Shown here in pieces: positions 34,529 to 42,190 of a DNA stretch of 64,000 nt. The notes below the pieces were generated by a model. The model was not told the DNA's origin and searched no databases. It saw only the letters and a list, made by a program, of their open reading frames with translations. The stretch covers positions 62,001 through 126,000 of the forward strand of contig JBEKYM010000003.1 of NCBI GenBank assembly GCA_049510975.1, written 5' to 3'. Position numbers and translations under genes: made by a program. Every line of letters begins with the position of its first letter. The stretch's first letter is position 1. The stretch is from JAKACA01 sp049510975 (GTDB lineage Bacteria > Actinomycetota > Acidimicrobiia > Acidimicrobiales > Bog-793).

Positions 34529-34816
34529 TCAGTCGTCCTCCAGCCAACGCCGGCTGCGGGAGACGACTTCGGCCCCGGAGGCGGACCACACGAGGCGCTC
34601 GACGGCATCGAGGGTCTCGGTGACGACGTGCCCGGCAGAAGCGACGGCGGCCACCTCGAGCAGGGCCCGCTGGTGGAGGTCCTGGAAGCCCACCTCGGAG
34701 ATGGCGACCCGGTAGCGGTTGCGGGCCGTGTCGAGGATGGGGCGGATGGTGGCGCGTTTCTCCTTCAGCGAGCGCGCCGCCGGGATGTGAAGCTCCACGA
34801 GAAGGACGCCGACCAC
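34529..34816 (-). CDS. DUF503 family protein (YlxP-like)
   Basis: A 95-residue protein of a widespread small family of unknown function: VGVLLVELHIPAARSLKEKRATIRPILDTARNRYRVAISEVGFQDLHQRALLEVAAVAS. It has a ferredoxin-like alpha/beta pattern. In many bacteria such genes lie near ribosome maturation genes, which is not the case here. GTG at 34816. Divergent from the acetyltransferase gene and convergent with gabD1, 6 bases apart. Confidence 0.85.
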   Translation of the reverse strand: MVGVLLVELHIPAARSLKEKRATIRPILDTARNRYRVAISEVGFQDLHQRALLEVAAVASAGHVVTETLDAVERLVWSASGAEVVSRSRRWLEDD

Positions 34817-34828
34817 GACCGAGCACCG

Positions 34829-34834
34829 TAGGCT
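34829..34834 (+). promoter_or_regulatory. Candidate -10 (TAGGCT) for the acetyltransferase gene
   Basis: TAGGCT ends 8 bases before the GTG at 34843, pointing to a leaderless transcript. The same hexamer, also followed by CGCC, stands before the gene at 43544. No -35 was recognised. Confidence 0.35.
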
Positions 34835-34842
34835 CGCCGGCC

Positions 34843-35415
34843 GTGCACGTCGAACGCGGCCCCGAGATCCGCACCGAGCGGCTCCTGCTCCGGCGCTGGC
34901 GCCCGGAGGACCTGGCGCCCTTCGCCGACCTGAACGCCGACCCGGTCGTCATGGAGTTCTTCCCGAGCTCGCTCACGCCGGCCGAGAGCGACGGCTTCGC
35001 CGCCCGGGTGGACGCCGAGTTCGACGAGCGCGGCTACGGCTTGTTCGCCGTGGAGGTGGTGGGCGGGGAGGGCTTCGTGGGCTTCGTCGGGCTGCACGCC
35101 TTCACGCTGGAGGAGCCCTCGCCGATGCCGTTCGCCCCCGGCGTCGAGATCGGGTGGCGCCTGGCCCGGAGCGCCTGGGGCCGCGGGTATGCCTCCGAGG
35201 CCGCCCGGTCGTGCCTGGCGTTCGGTTTCGAAGAGATCGGCCTCGACGAGATCGTCTCGTTCACCTCGGTGGTCAACGAGCGCTCCCAGCAGGTGATGCG
35301 CAGGATCGGTATGCAGCGGGACGCCGCCGACGACTTCGACCACCCGCGCGTGCCGGAGTCGAGCGCGCTGCGCCCCCACGTCCTCTACCGGTCTCGCCGG
35401 CCGAACGGCGACTGA
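34843..35415 (+). CDS. GNAT acetyltransferase, RimJ/RimL-like
   Basis: A 190-residue N-acetyltransferase. It begins with the family pattern RTERLLLRRWRPEDLAPFADLNADP; the acetyl-CoA-binding segment is EIGWRLARSAWGRGYASEAARSCLAFGFEEIGLDEIVSFTSVVNERSQQVMRRIGM near residues 103-160. Homologues acetylate protein N-termini or small molecules; the substrate is not known here. GTG at 34843. Confidence 0.85.
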   Translation: MHVERGPEIRTERLLLRRWRPEDLAPFADLNADPVVMEFFPSSLTPAESDGFAARVDAEFDERGYGLFAVEVVGGEGFVGFVGLHAFTLEEPSPMPFAPGVEIGWRLARSAWGRGYASEAARSCLAFGFEEIGLDEIVSFTSVVNERSQQVMRRIGMQRDAADDFDHPRVPESSALRPHVLYRSRRPNGD

Positions 35416-35425
35416 CCCACCGCCC

Positions 35426-36328
35426 TCAGGCCACCGCCAAGAAGCCCTCTACCGCTTTGCGAACCCCCGCCGCATCAAGGCCATGGGCACGGGCGTGCTC
35501 GGCCGGCGAGCCGTAGCGGCGCAGCTCGACGTCGCCGACGCCAAGGGGCAGGATCCGGTGGCGGAGGTGTGCGAGGGTGCCGGAGACGGGACGCAGCGAG
35601 GTGCCCGTGAGCAGTGGCTCGACGACGACGACGTCGGGCTCACCGAGCGTCGCCAGCAGCGTCTCTGAGTCGAACGGGCGGATCGTGGAGGCGTACAGCA
35701 CCGTGACGTCGAAGCCTGCCGTGGCAGCCATCACCGGGCCGAGGAGGGGGCCGACGGCGACGACGGTGCCCCGACTCCCCTGCCGCACGACCGTCATCCG
35801 ACCGCCGGCGGGTCGGCCGCCGGGCCAGGGCTCGGGGTTGGACTGCTCCGAGAGGCGGACGTAGACGCGGTCGTCGCCGGTGACGGCCTCCCGCAGCAGC
35901 TCGTCGACCTCTGCCGGGTGCCCGGGCACGTACACGCGGAAGCCGGGCACGGTGTCGAGCAGGGCGACGTCACCGGGAGACTGGTGCGTGCGCCCCTCGC
36001 CAGAGGCGTCGTAGGAGCCGGCGATGCTGACGAGCACGGCCCCGAGATCCTGATGGCCGAGGTCGAGCTTGATCTGCTCGAACGGGCGCTCCACGAGGAA
36101 CGTGGCATAGCTGTGGGCGACCGGTCGCAGCCCGGTGAGCGCCAAGCCGGCAGCGACTCCGATCATCGCCTGCTCGCGGATGCCGACGTTGATGACGCGG
36201 TCGGGGTGGCGCACTGCGGCGGGGGCGAAACGGTCGCCGCTGATGTCGGCGAGGACGACGGCGACGCGCTCGTCGGTCTCGAGGAGGTCTTCCATCGTGA
36301 GGGCGAACTGCTCGCGGCTAGTGCGCAT
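35426..36328 (-). CDS. Transketolase, C-terminal subunit
   Basis: A 300-residue subunit with the pyrimidine-binding and C-terminal transketolase domains of a two-gene transketolase. Visible are VVLADISGDRFAP, the strand VINVGIREQAMIGVAAGLALTGLRPVAHSYATFLVERPFEQIK and the C-terminal TIRPFDSETLLATLGEPDVVVVE. The ATG at 36328 overlaps the end of the N-terminal-subunit gene by 11 bases, so the two are coupled. The complex would exchange ketol units in the non-oxidative pentose phosphate pathway or a related sugar route. A longer open frame upstream is shadow. Confidence 0.87.
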   Translation of the reverse strand: MRTSREQFALTMEDLLETDERVAVVLADISGDRFAPAAVRHPDRVINVGIREQAMIGVAAGLALTGLRPVAHSYATFLVERPFEQIKLDLGHQDLGAVLVSIAGSYDASGEGRTHQSPGDVALLDTVPGFRVYVPGHPAEVDELLREAVTGDDRVYVRLSEQSNPEPWPGGRPAGGRMTVVRQGSRGTVVAVGPLLGPVMAATAGFDVTVLYASTIRPFDSETLLATLGEPDVVVVEPLLTGTSLRPVSGTLAHLRHRILPLGVGDVELRRYGSPAEHARAHGLDAAGVRKAVEGFLAVA

Positions 36329-37061
36329 TGCGGGCTCCTTGGTCGGTGGCCTGGAGGGAGCGCCAGGTGTTGGGTTTCGGGGTGGCTTCGACGACGACGA
36401 CGTTCGGCGTTCCCGCCGGCGGCCGCCAGGAGAGGGCCGCTGCGAGGGCGTCGTGATCGTTGCCGGCCACACGCCGGCTCGCCCAGCCCTCGCCTTGAAA
36501 GCGCTCCTCCACCCCTCCCGGCCACCCGTAACTGGAGGAGTCGTTGTCGACGACGACGGCGGTGAGACCGTCGAGGGCGAAACGGCCGCCGAGGGCGATC
36601 GCCTCGTGGTTGGAGCCCTCGTCGAGCTCGGCGTCGCCGACGAGGCAGACGACCCTCGGACGTGGGTGGGTGGAGCGCAGGGCCAGGGCGACGCCGACGG
36701 CGATGGCGAGGCCATGGCCGAGCGATCCGCTCGAGATCTCCACGCCAGGGACGAGGCGACGGTCCGGGTGGTACCCGAGGGGTGAGTCGAAGCTCCCGAA
36801 GCTTGCCAGCACGTCGGCGGGGAAGAAGCCCTTGGCCGCGAGCACGGCGAAGTAGGCCTGCGGGCCGTGTCCCTTCGAGAGGAGAAATCGATCTCGGCTC
36901 GGGTCGTCGACGGTGTCCGGCGAGATGTTCAGCACCCGGTCGTAGAGGACCCAGAGCACGTCGAGCGTGGACAGAGCGGCCGGATCGTGCTTCTCGTCGC
37001 CCGACATGAGCGCGAGCAACGCCGGCAGATCCTCGAACGATCGCGTGAGTGTCGTTTCCAT
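36318..37061 (-). CDS. Transketolase, N-terminal (thiamine diphosphate-binding) subunit
   Basis: A 247-residue subunit with the TPP-binding half: RDRFLLSKGHGPQAYFAVLAAKGFF, PGVEISSGSLGHGLAIAVGVALA and the TPP motif VCLVGDAELDEGSNHEAIALGG, where the usual GDGE reads GDAE. The ATG at 37061 is preferred over the GTG at 37070, because the predicted -10 at 37069-37074 would place the transcript start on the ATG, giving a leaderless mRNA. Divergent from soxR across 45 bases; together with the next gene it forms a split transketolase. Confidence 0.87.
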   Translation of the reverse strand: METTLTRSFEDLPALLALMSGDEKHDPAALSTLDVLWVLYDRVLNISPDTVDDPSRDRFLLSKGHGPQAYFAVLAAKGFFPADVLASFGSFDSPLGYHPDRRLVPGVEISSGSLGHGLAIAVGVALALRSTHPRPRVVCLVGDAELDEGSNHEAIALGGRFALDGLTAVVVDNDSSSYGWPGGVEERFQGEGWASRRVAGNDHDALAAALSWRPPAGTPNVVVVEATPKPNTWRSLQATDQGARNAH

Positions 37062-37068
37062 GCTGGCC

Positions 37069-37099
37069 ACCGTACAAGTTAAAGTTCACTTGAAGTCAA
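37069..37099 (-). promoter_or_regulatory. SoxR-type promoter of the transketolase genes
   Basis: On the minus strand TTGACT (37094-37099) and TACGGT (37069-37074) are separated by 19 bases, the overlong spacer typical of MerR-family activated promoters. Within it lies ACTTCAAGTGAACTTTAACT (37077-37096), which matches the enterobacterial SoxR box dyad at 15 of 20 positions by my alignment. The adjacent gene encodes a SoxR. Confidence 0.7.
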
Positions 37100-37106
37100 G
37101 AGCCTT

Positions 37107-37634
37107 GTGGCGTACTCTCGAAAGGTGCAAGCCGATCAGCTGAGCATCGGGGAAGTTGCGGAGCGCTCCGGGGTCGCACCGTCGGCGCTGCGGTACTATG
37201 AGAGCGAGGGCCTCATCGCCTCGGTGCGCTCCGACGGCGGGCAGCGGCGCTACCCGCGCGAGATGCTGCGCCGGGTCGCCTTCATCCGGGTGGCACAGCG
37301 GCTCGGGCTCTCGCTCGAGGCCATCGGCGACGCCCTCTCGACGCTGCCGGACGAGCGGACGCCGACGAAGGCCGACTGGGCACGCTTGTCCCGTTCGTGG
37401 CGCCCGTTGCTCGACGAGCAGATCGCCGTCCTCGAGCGCCTGCGTGCGGACCTCGACTCCTGCATCGGGTGCGGCTGCCTGTCGCTGCGCAAGTGCGCCC
37501 TCTACAACCCTGCCGACCAGGCCGCCCGCTACGGCAGCGGTCCGAGGTACCTCTACGGCGACCCAGCTGCCGAACCGCCGGCGGTGCCGGCCTCCGAGCG
37601 CCTCACAGAACGTCATCGGCGGGAAGGTGCGTGA
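37107..37634 (+). CDS. soxR: Redox-sensing MerR-family regulator SoxR
   Basis: A 175-residue transcription activator. The N-terminal MerR winged helix is LSIGEVAERSGVAPSALRYYESEGLI, with a dimerisation helix at about 85-115. The [2Fe-2S] ligands are C119, C122, C124 and C130 (CX2CXCX5C), the SoxR signature. The last 35 residues are a Pro/Ala-rich extension. In actinobacteria SoxR responds to redox-active compounds; here the neighbouring divergent target is transketolase. GTG at 37107 is used; GTG at 37125 would remove six residues and equally precede the conserved domain. Confidence 0.88.
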   Translation: MAYSRKVQADQLSIGEVAERSGVAPSALRYYESEGLIASVRSDGGQRRYPREMLRRVAFIRVAQRLGLSLEAIGDALSTLPDERTPTKADWARLSRSWRPLLDEQIAVLERLRADLDSCIGCGCLSLRKCALYNPADQAARYGSGPRYLYGDPAAEPPAVPASERLTERHRREGA

Positions 37635-37670
37635 GGTTGTGTGTCATATGGCGCGACAACCTCACGCACC
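37626..37670. repeat. 15-bp inverted repeat between soxR and sulfatase
   Basis: GGTGCGTGAGGTTGT at 37626-37640 is exactly repeated inverted at 37656-37670, with a 15-base loop containing CATATG. The soxR stop codon is inside the left arm and the sulfatase stop (37670-37672) touches the right arm. It is probably a bidirectional terminator for the convergent pair. Layout and the CATAT centre resemble the palindrome at 17081-17134. Confidence 0.85.
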
Positions 37671-39202
37671 TACCGCCGGCGCCGGGCCGCCGGCACGCCG
37701 GCGGTGAGCTCGCCCGACTCGTAGTCGAGCAGGGCTGCGTACCGCTCCCGCACCTCGGGGGCCCGGGCGGGGTCGGCCGCCAGGTTGACGAGCTCGCCCG
37801 GGTCCTCGCTCAAGTCGTAGAGCTCGTGCTCCTGGTCCTCGAAGGCGGCGTCGGCATCGTAGGCCTTGGTCGAGCGGCGTCCTGCCTCGGAGAAGTCGTC
37901 GTTCGGCTTGCCGCCCCCGACGCCGTAGTAGCGGGCGTACTTCACCCGCCCGTCGAAGTAGCCGCGCAAGGCGTAGCGAGTGCCGCGAACCTCGGTGGTG
38001 TGCGCCGAGTCCATGGCGAAGAGCACGTGGTCTCGCACCGAGGCGGACGGATCCGACCAGATGGGAGACAGGTCGACGCCGGCAAGCCCGTCCACTGCCG
38101 AGGGGTCGAGGCCGGCGAGGGCACAGATCGTGGGAGCGAGGTCGACGTGGCTGGCAAGGGCCGCTGAGGTCGAGCCGGGCACCGTGACGCCCGGCACCTT
38201 CACGTAGCAGGGCACCTGCATGATCTCGGAGTAGACGAACGGTCCCTTCGAGCGCAGGCCGTGGGAACCGCACATGTCGCCGTGGTCGGAGGTGAAGATC
38301 ACGGCGGTGTCGTCGGCTGCGCCGGAGCCTTCCAAGGCGGAGAGGACGACGCCGAGGCTCTCGTCGGCGAGGCGGTGCAGCTCGGCGTAGTAGTCCAGCT
38401 GCCGGAGCCAGCTGCCCGTGTCGGCCGGGTCGATGTACCCCCAGACGCCGTGCTGCTGCGAGTGCCGCCAGGCGCTGTGGGCGGCGGGCTTGGTGGAGAG
38501 GTCGTCGGCGAAATTCGCCGGCAGCGTGTCGAAGACCTCGGGGTAGTCCGCCTCGTAGGGCGGGATCGGGTCGGAATCCTTCCACTTGGCAGCCGACAGG
38601 AACGCTTTGGCCACGTCCACGGCCTCGGTGTTGCCCGTCTGGTAGGCCGGCTGGTCGATGGGGAACCACATGACGTCGTGCGGGTTCACGAGCGCGACAG
38701 TGAGGAACCAGGGCTGCGAGCTGGCGGCGTTGCTCGTGAGCCAGTGGGCGGCGTTGTCGGCGATGATCGGGTCGAAGTGAACGCCGGTGCCCGCCCATCC
38801 CATGAAATGACGGTCGTCCCCGGACCAGTCGGCATATCCGTAGGCCTCCATGGGTGGGTGCGGACCGTAGGACAGGTGCCACTTGCCGATGTAGGAGGAG
38901 CGGTAGCCGGCCTGCTCGGTCAGGACACGGCCGATCGTGGGGATGCGAGGGTCGAGCTCGGTGTGCCACGGCATGATGACGTTGTCGACGACGCCGTGCT
39001 GGGGCAGGTAGCGGCCGGTCATCATGGAGGCCCGGGAGGGCGAGCAGGGCGAGGAGTGCGTCCAGTAGTTCGTGAGCTCGAGGCCCTCGGTCATGATCGA
39101 CTGGCGCCAGGGCAGCGGAAACGAGGACGGCAGCCACTGCCGCTGACGCTCCTGATCGGACACGACGAGGAGCACATTGCGCCGCTTGGGCTCGGGGATC
39201 AC
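37670..39202 (-). CDS. Sulfatase / alkaline-phosphatase-superfamily hydrolase
   Basis: A 510-residue sulfatase-family enzyme. The signature HSSPCSPSRASMMTGRYLPQHG contains C53 in the C-x-P-S-R motif, where the cysteine must be converted to formylglycine. Other active-site pieces are IGKWHLSYGPHPP and the metal-binding FTSDHGDMCGSHGL. It has no signal peptide, so is probably cytoplasmic. GTG at 39202 begins VIPEPKRRNVLLVVSD; TACCCT 8 bases upstream (39211-39216) suggests a leaderless transcript. The substrate, a sulfate or phosphonate ester, is unknown. Divergent from the GH43-like gene. Confidence 0.85.
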   Translation of the reverse strand: MIPEPKRRNVLLVVSDQERQRQWLPSSFPLPWRQSIMTEGLELTNYWTHSSPCSPSRASMMTGRYLPQHGVVDNVIMPWHTELDPRIPTIGRVLTEQAGYRSSYIGKWHLSYGPHPPMEAYGYADWSGDDRHFMGWAGTGVHFDPIIADNAAHWLTSNAASSQPWFLTVALVNPHDVMWFPIDQPAYQTGNTEAVDVAKAFLSAAKWKDSDPIPPYEADYPEVFDTLPANFADDLSTKPAAHSAWRHSQQHGVWGYIDPADTGSWLRQLDYYAELHRLADESLGVVLSALEGSGAADDTAVIFTSDHGDMCGSHGLRSKGPFVYSEIMQVPCYVKVPGVTVPGSTSAALASHVDLAPTICALAGLDPSAVDGLAGVDLSPIWSDPSASVRDHVLFAMDSAHTTEVRGTRYALRGYFDGRVKYARYYGVGGGKPNDDFSEAGRRSTKAYDADAAFEDQEHELYDLSEDPGELVNLAADPARAPEVRERYAALLDYESGELTAGVPAARRRR

Positions 39203-39279
39203 GACGGCCGAGGGTAGCCTTGCAGAGCGCCGCAGACGAACCTTCCGCTCTCGCCGAAACCCGTGCCGCCGCAACTCAC

Positions 39280-40446
39280 ATGACGACCTCTCCCCCACTC
39301 CCGCCTGCGTCGCCGCGGTCTCGATGGTCTTCCCGCCGGCTGCTCTGGGTGGCAACGGCGATGGCGGCGGCTGTGGCCCTCGCCGGCTGCTCGCCGGCCG
39401 GCGCCGGCCCCGGAGCCGGCTCGAAGACCGGGCCGACCCGTCCGTCCACGACCACGACGTCGGTGCCACCGACCACCGCCCCGCCGGCGCGGGGCGACAT
39501 CGACGACCCGGCCACGGTGCCGGCGCCGTCGGGCAACCTCCCGGACCCCTTCGTCCTCAAGGTCCCGGGCGGCTACCAGCTCTACGCCAGCCAGGCGAGC
39601 CTGTCCGGTGCGATCATCCCGACGGCGTTCTCGAGTCGGTTCGGTCGCTGGCCGGCGACGCACGGCGCCATGACGAAGCTGCCGCCGTGGGCGACGGTCG
39701 GGTTCACCTGGGCGCCGGACGTCCGGTACCTCGACGGCGAGTACGTCATGTACTTCGACGCCTTGGCGAAACGCTCGCTGTACTACGACGCCGCCGGCCA
39801 CGGTCTCTCCAACTACGCCCAGTGCATCGGGACCGCTACCTCGAAGACCCCGGGCGGACCCTTCGCCCCTCGCCCCTCGCCGCTCATCTGCGACTTCCAC
39901 GCCCATGGCGCCATCGACCCGCGGACGTTCCTCGCCCCTGACGGAAAGCTCTATCTCGACTGGAAATCGGACAACAACGCCGCCAACCCTGCGCCGTTCC
40001 CAGCGACGCACCTGTTCGCTCAGCTCCTGGCCGCCAACGGTCTCAGCCTCGCCGGCCGCCCGCACTTGTTGATGTCAGCCGACGAGCGCTGGCAGGGCCA
40101 CATCGTCGAGGCGCCCGACATGGTGGTCGCCCGCGGCCGGTACTGGCTGTTCTACTCAGGGTCGTGGTTCAACAACACGGGCTACGGCATCGGCTACGCC
40201 CGCTGCTCGAGCCCGACGGGGCCGTGCACCGACATCTCGGTCAACGGACCCTTCATCGGCTCCAACAAGGAGGGAGTCGGCCCCGGCGAGGAGTCGCTCT
40301 TCGAGGGCACGAACGGGGACTGGTGGCTGCTGTACGCCCCGTGGTACTTCGACTGGCTCGGCAGGGCGAACCGCCCGATCGCGATCGCTCCGGTGGCGTT
40401 CGGGGCGCGGCCCTACGTCGCCGCTCCCGCCGGCACCGCCAGCTGA
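39280..40446 (+). CDS. Secreted lipoprotein, glycoside hydrolase family 43-like
   Basis: A 388-residue protein with a lipobox (AVALAGC, C37) after an Arg-rich start, then a Thr/Pro-rich linker (residues 50-75) and a five-bladed propeller resembling GH43. The three acidic residues expected in that family can be placed: Asp in NLPDPFVL, Asp in GAIDPRTFLAPDGKLYLDW and Glu in GHIVEAPDMVVARGRYWLFYSG. Family members cleave arabinofuranosides or xylosides outside the membrane. ATG at 39280. Neighbour of the divergent sulfatase, possibly acting on the same polysaccharide, which is speculation. Confidence 0.78.
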   Translation: MTTSPPLPPASPRSRWSSRRLLWVATAMAAAVALAGCSPAGAGPGAGSKTGPTRPSTTTTSVPPTTAPPARGDIDDPATVPAPSGNLPDPFVLKVPGGYQLYASQASLSGAIIPTAFSSRFGRWPATHGAMTKLPPWATVGFTWAPDVRYLDGEYVMYFDALAKRSLYYDAAGHGLSNYAQCIGTATSKTPGGPFAPRPSPLICDFHAHGAIDPRTFLAPDGKLYLDWKSDNNAANPAPFPATHLFAQLLAANGLSLAGRPHLLMSADERWQGHIVEAPDMVVARGRYWLFYSGSWFNNTGYGIGYARCSSPTGPCTDISVNGPFIGSNKEGVGPGEESLFEGTNGDWWLLYAPWYFDWLGRANRPIAIAPVAFGARPYVAAPAGTAS

Positions 40447-40470
40447 GCCCAGGCAAGCAAAGGAGTCACG

Positions 40471-41601
40471 ATGTCGACGAACACCACGCCTGAGATAGCG
40501 CTCGCGGGCAGCTCGGGTGGGCTCCCGGGCACCGAGGACGGCATCGACCTCGCTCTCGGCGCCGATCACGAAGAGGTGCGAGCCGTCTGGAGGCCGAAAT
40601 CGGGCCTGCGAGCCATCGTCGCCATCCACTCGACGGTGCTCGGGCCGGCGCTCGGAGGAGCCAGGTTCCGCCCCTACCGCTCCATCGAGGAGGCGCTCAC
40701 CGACGTGCTGCGGCTCTCGAAGGCCATGAGCTACAAGGCGGCCGTCGCCGGCCTCGACCTGGGCGGCGGCAAGGCGGTCATCCTCGGCGACCCGGCGACG
40801 GTGAGGACCGATGCGTTGATGTCGGATTATGGGCGTTTTGTCGACACGTTCGCAGGTCGCTACCTGACTGCCGAGGACGTGGGGACGACGCAGGCGGACA
40901 TGGACCTCGTCGGCACGCAGACGCCGTTCGTCGGCGGGCGTTCCGAGGCGCTCGGCGGCTCGGGCGACCCGAGCCCGATCACGGCGTTCGGGGTCGTGCG
41001 GGCGATCGAGGCCACGGCCGCCGCCCTCTGGGGATCGCCCAGCCTCGAAGGGCGCCACATCGCCGTGAACGGCGTCGGGAAGGTCGGAGGCGCACTGGCG
41101 CTGCTGTGCGCCGAGCGAGGGGCACGGCTCTCGGTGGCCGACGTCTCCAGCGGTGCGCTCGGCGCCCTCGGCGCTCAGCTGGACGTCGAGGTCGTCCCGC
41201 CCGATGCCATCCACGCCGTCGAATGTGACCTCTACGCGCCGTGTGCGCTCGGCAGTGCCCTCAACGATCGGACCGTGCCGGAGCTGTCGTGCCAGGCGGT
41301 TTGCGGTGCCGCCAACAACCAGTTGGACACTCCGGACACCGAGGCGGCCCTGCAGGCACGCGGCATCACCTACGTGCCGGACTACGTCGCCAACGCCGGC
41401 GGCATCATCAACATCGCCTACGAGGCCGGCGGCTACGACGCCGAGGCGGCTCGATCCCACGTCGCCCGCATCTACGACACGGTTGCTCGGCTCTTCGAGG
41501 AGGCGAGCCGCACGGGCGAGCGCCTCAGCGTGCTCGCCGACGGCATGGCCGAAGCGCGCCTGGCGGCGGCCGGCGCCTCCCCCGCCGCGGCACAGCCCTG
41601 A
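40471..41601 (+). CDS. Leucine/valine (branched-chain amino acid) dehydrogenase
   Basis: NAD-dependent oxidative deaminase of the Glu/Leu/Phe/Val family, 376 residues. The glycine-rich catalytic segment MSYKAAVAGLDLGGGKAVI carries K89 and K101, the substrate and catalytic lysines; RYLTAEDVGTTQADMD and the Rossmann GVGKVGGALALLCAERGARL follow; VCGAANNQL and YVPDYVANAGGIINIAYE close the family pattern. AAAGGAG precedes the ATG at 40471 by 6-7 bases. It likely feeds branched-chain keto acids for catabolism or fatty-acid starters. Confidence 0.87.
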   Translation: MSTNTTPEIALAGSSGGLPGTEDGIDLALGADHEEVRAVWRPKSGLRAIVAIHSTVLGPALGGARFRPYRSIEEALTDVLRLSKAMSYKAAVAGLDLGGGKAVILGDPATVRTDALMSDYGRFVDTFAGRYLTAEDVGTTQADMDLVGTQTPFVGGRSEALGGSGDPSPITAFGVVRAIEATAAALWGSPSLEGRHIAVNGVGKVGGALALLCAERGARLSVADVSSGALGALGAQLDVEVVPPDAIHAVECDLYAPCALGSALNDRTVPELSCQAVCGAANNQLDTPDTEAALQARGITYVPDYVANAGGIINIAYEAGGYDAEAARSHVARIYDTVARLFEEASRTGERLSVLADGMAEARLAAAGASPAAAQP

Positions 41602-41617
41602 GAAACCCCCTCGGGCC

Positions 41618-42190
41618 TTAGCGAGCAGCCTTCTGCCGAGCGCCCGAGCGCGACCGAGGGAGGGCCTCGTGGCCGTCGCGGGCCGTCGCGGGCTCGGCGA
41701 CGGCCTCCTCGCCGGGCTCCTCATCGGCCCACCCCGCAACGGCCCAGCCGGTGTCGTTCCACCCGGTGATCACGAGCATGAAGAGGGCGAACTGCAAGAT
41801 GTGGACGCTCGTGCACCAGATGCAGATGTGCTTGACGGCGAGCAGCTCCACGCCGACGAGGTACAGCACCATGACCATGCCGAGGCATGCGGCCGCCAGG
41901 CGGAGGCGGGCGACGAGCAGCGACTCCGAGCGCCACATCGCCGGCACGTTGATCACCACCATGAAGAGGAAGAAGACGGCTCCGTAGAGCGCCACCGGGA
42001 GGCCGAGGATGGTCGACCAGCCGCTCGTGAGCACAGCCTGACAGTCGATCGTGCCACCCGAGCCGCCGCCGAACGGGCAGACGTTCACGCCCTTGGATCC
42101 GGCCGAGTAGTGGCTGTAGGTGAGGTACACGGCCACGGCCAGTCCGAGGACCGACACGATGAGGGCCGCCCACGGCCGCCAGCGGGTCAT
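41618..42190 (-). CDS. Vitamin K epoxide reductase (VKOR) family protein
   Basis: Quinone-linked membrane oxidase that re-oxidises a DsbA-like partner, 190 residues, with four or five membrane helices. The active-site CXXC is C123-I-W-C126 and the loop cysteines C38 and C50 (VNVCPFGGGSGGTIDCQAVLTSGWS) match bacterial VKORs. The hydrophilic C-terminus is variable. Its ATG overlaps the stop of the DUF929 gene (ATGA), strongly suggesting that the two proteins work together in extracytoplasmic disulfide formation using menaquinone. Confidence 0.9.
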   Translation of the reverse strand: MTRWRPWAALIVSVLGLAVAVYLTYSHYSAGSKGVNVCPFGGGSGGTIDCQAVLTSGWSTILGLPVALYGAVFFLFMVVINVPAMWRSESLLVARLRLAAACLGMVMVLYLVGVELLAVKHICIWCTSVHILQFALFMLVITGWNDTGWAVAGWADEEPGEEAVAEPATARDGHEALPRSRSGARQKAAR

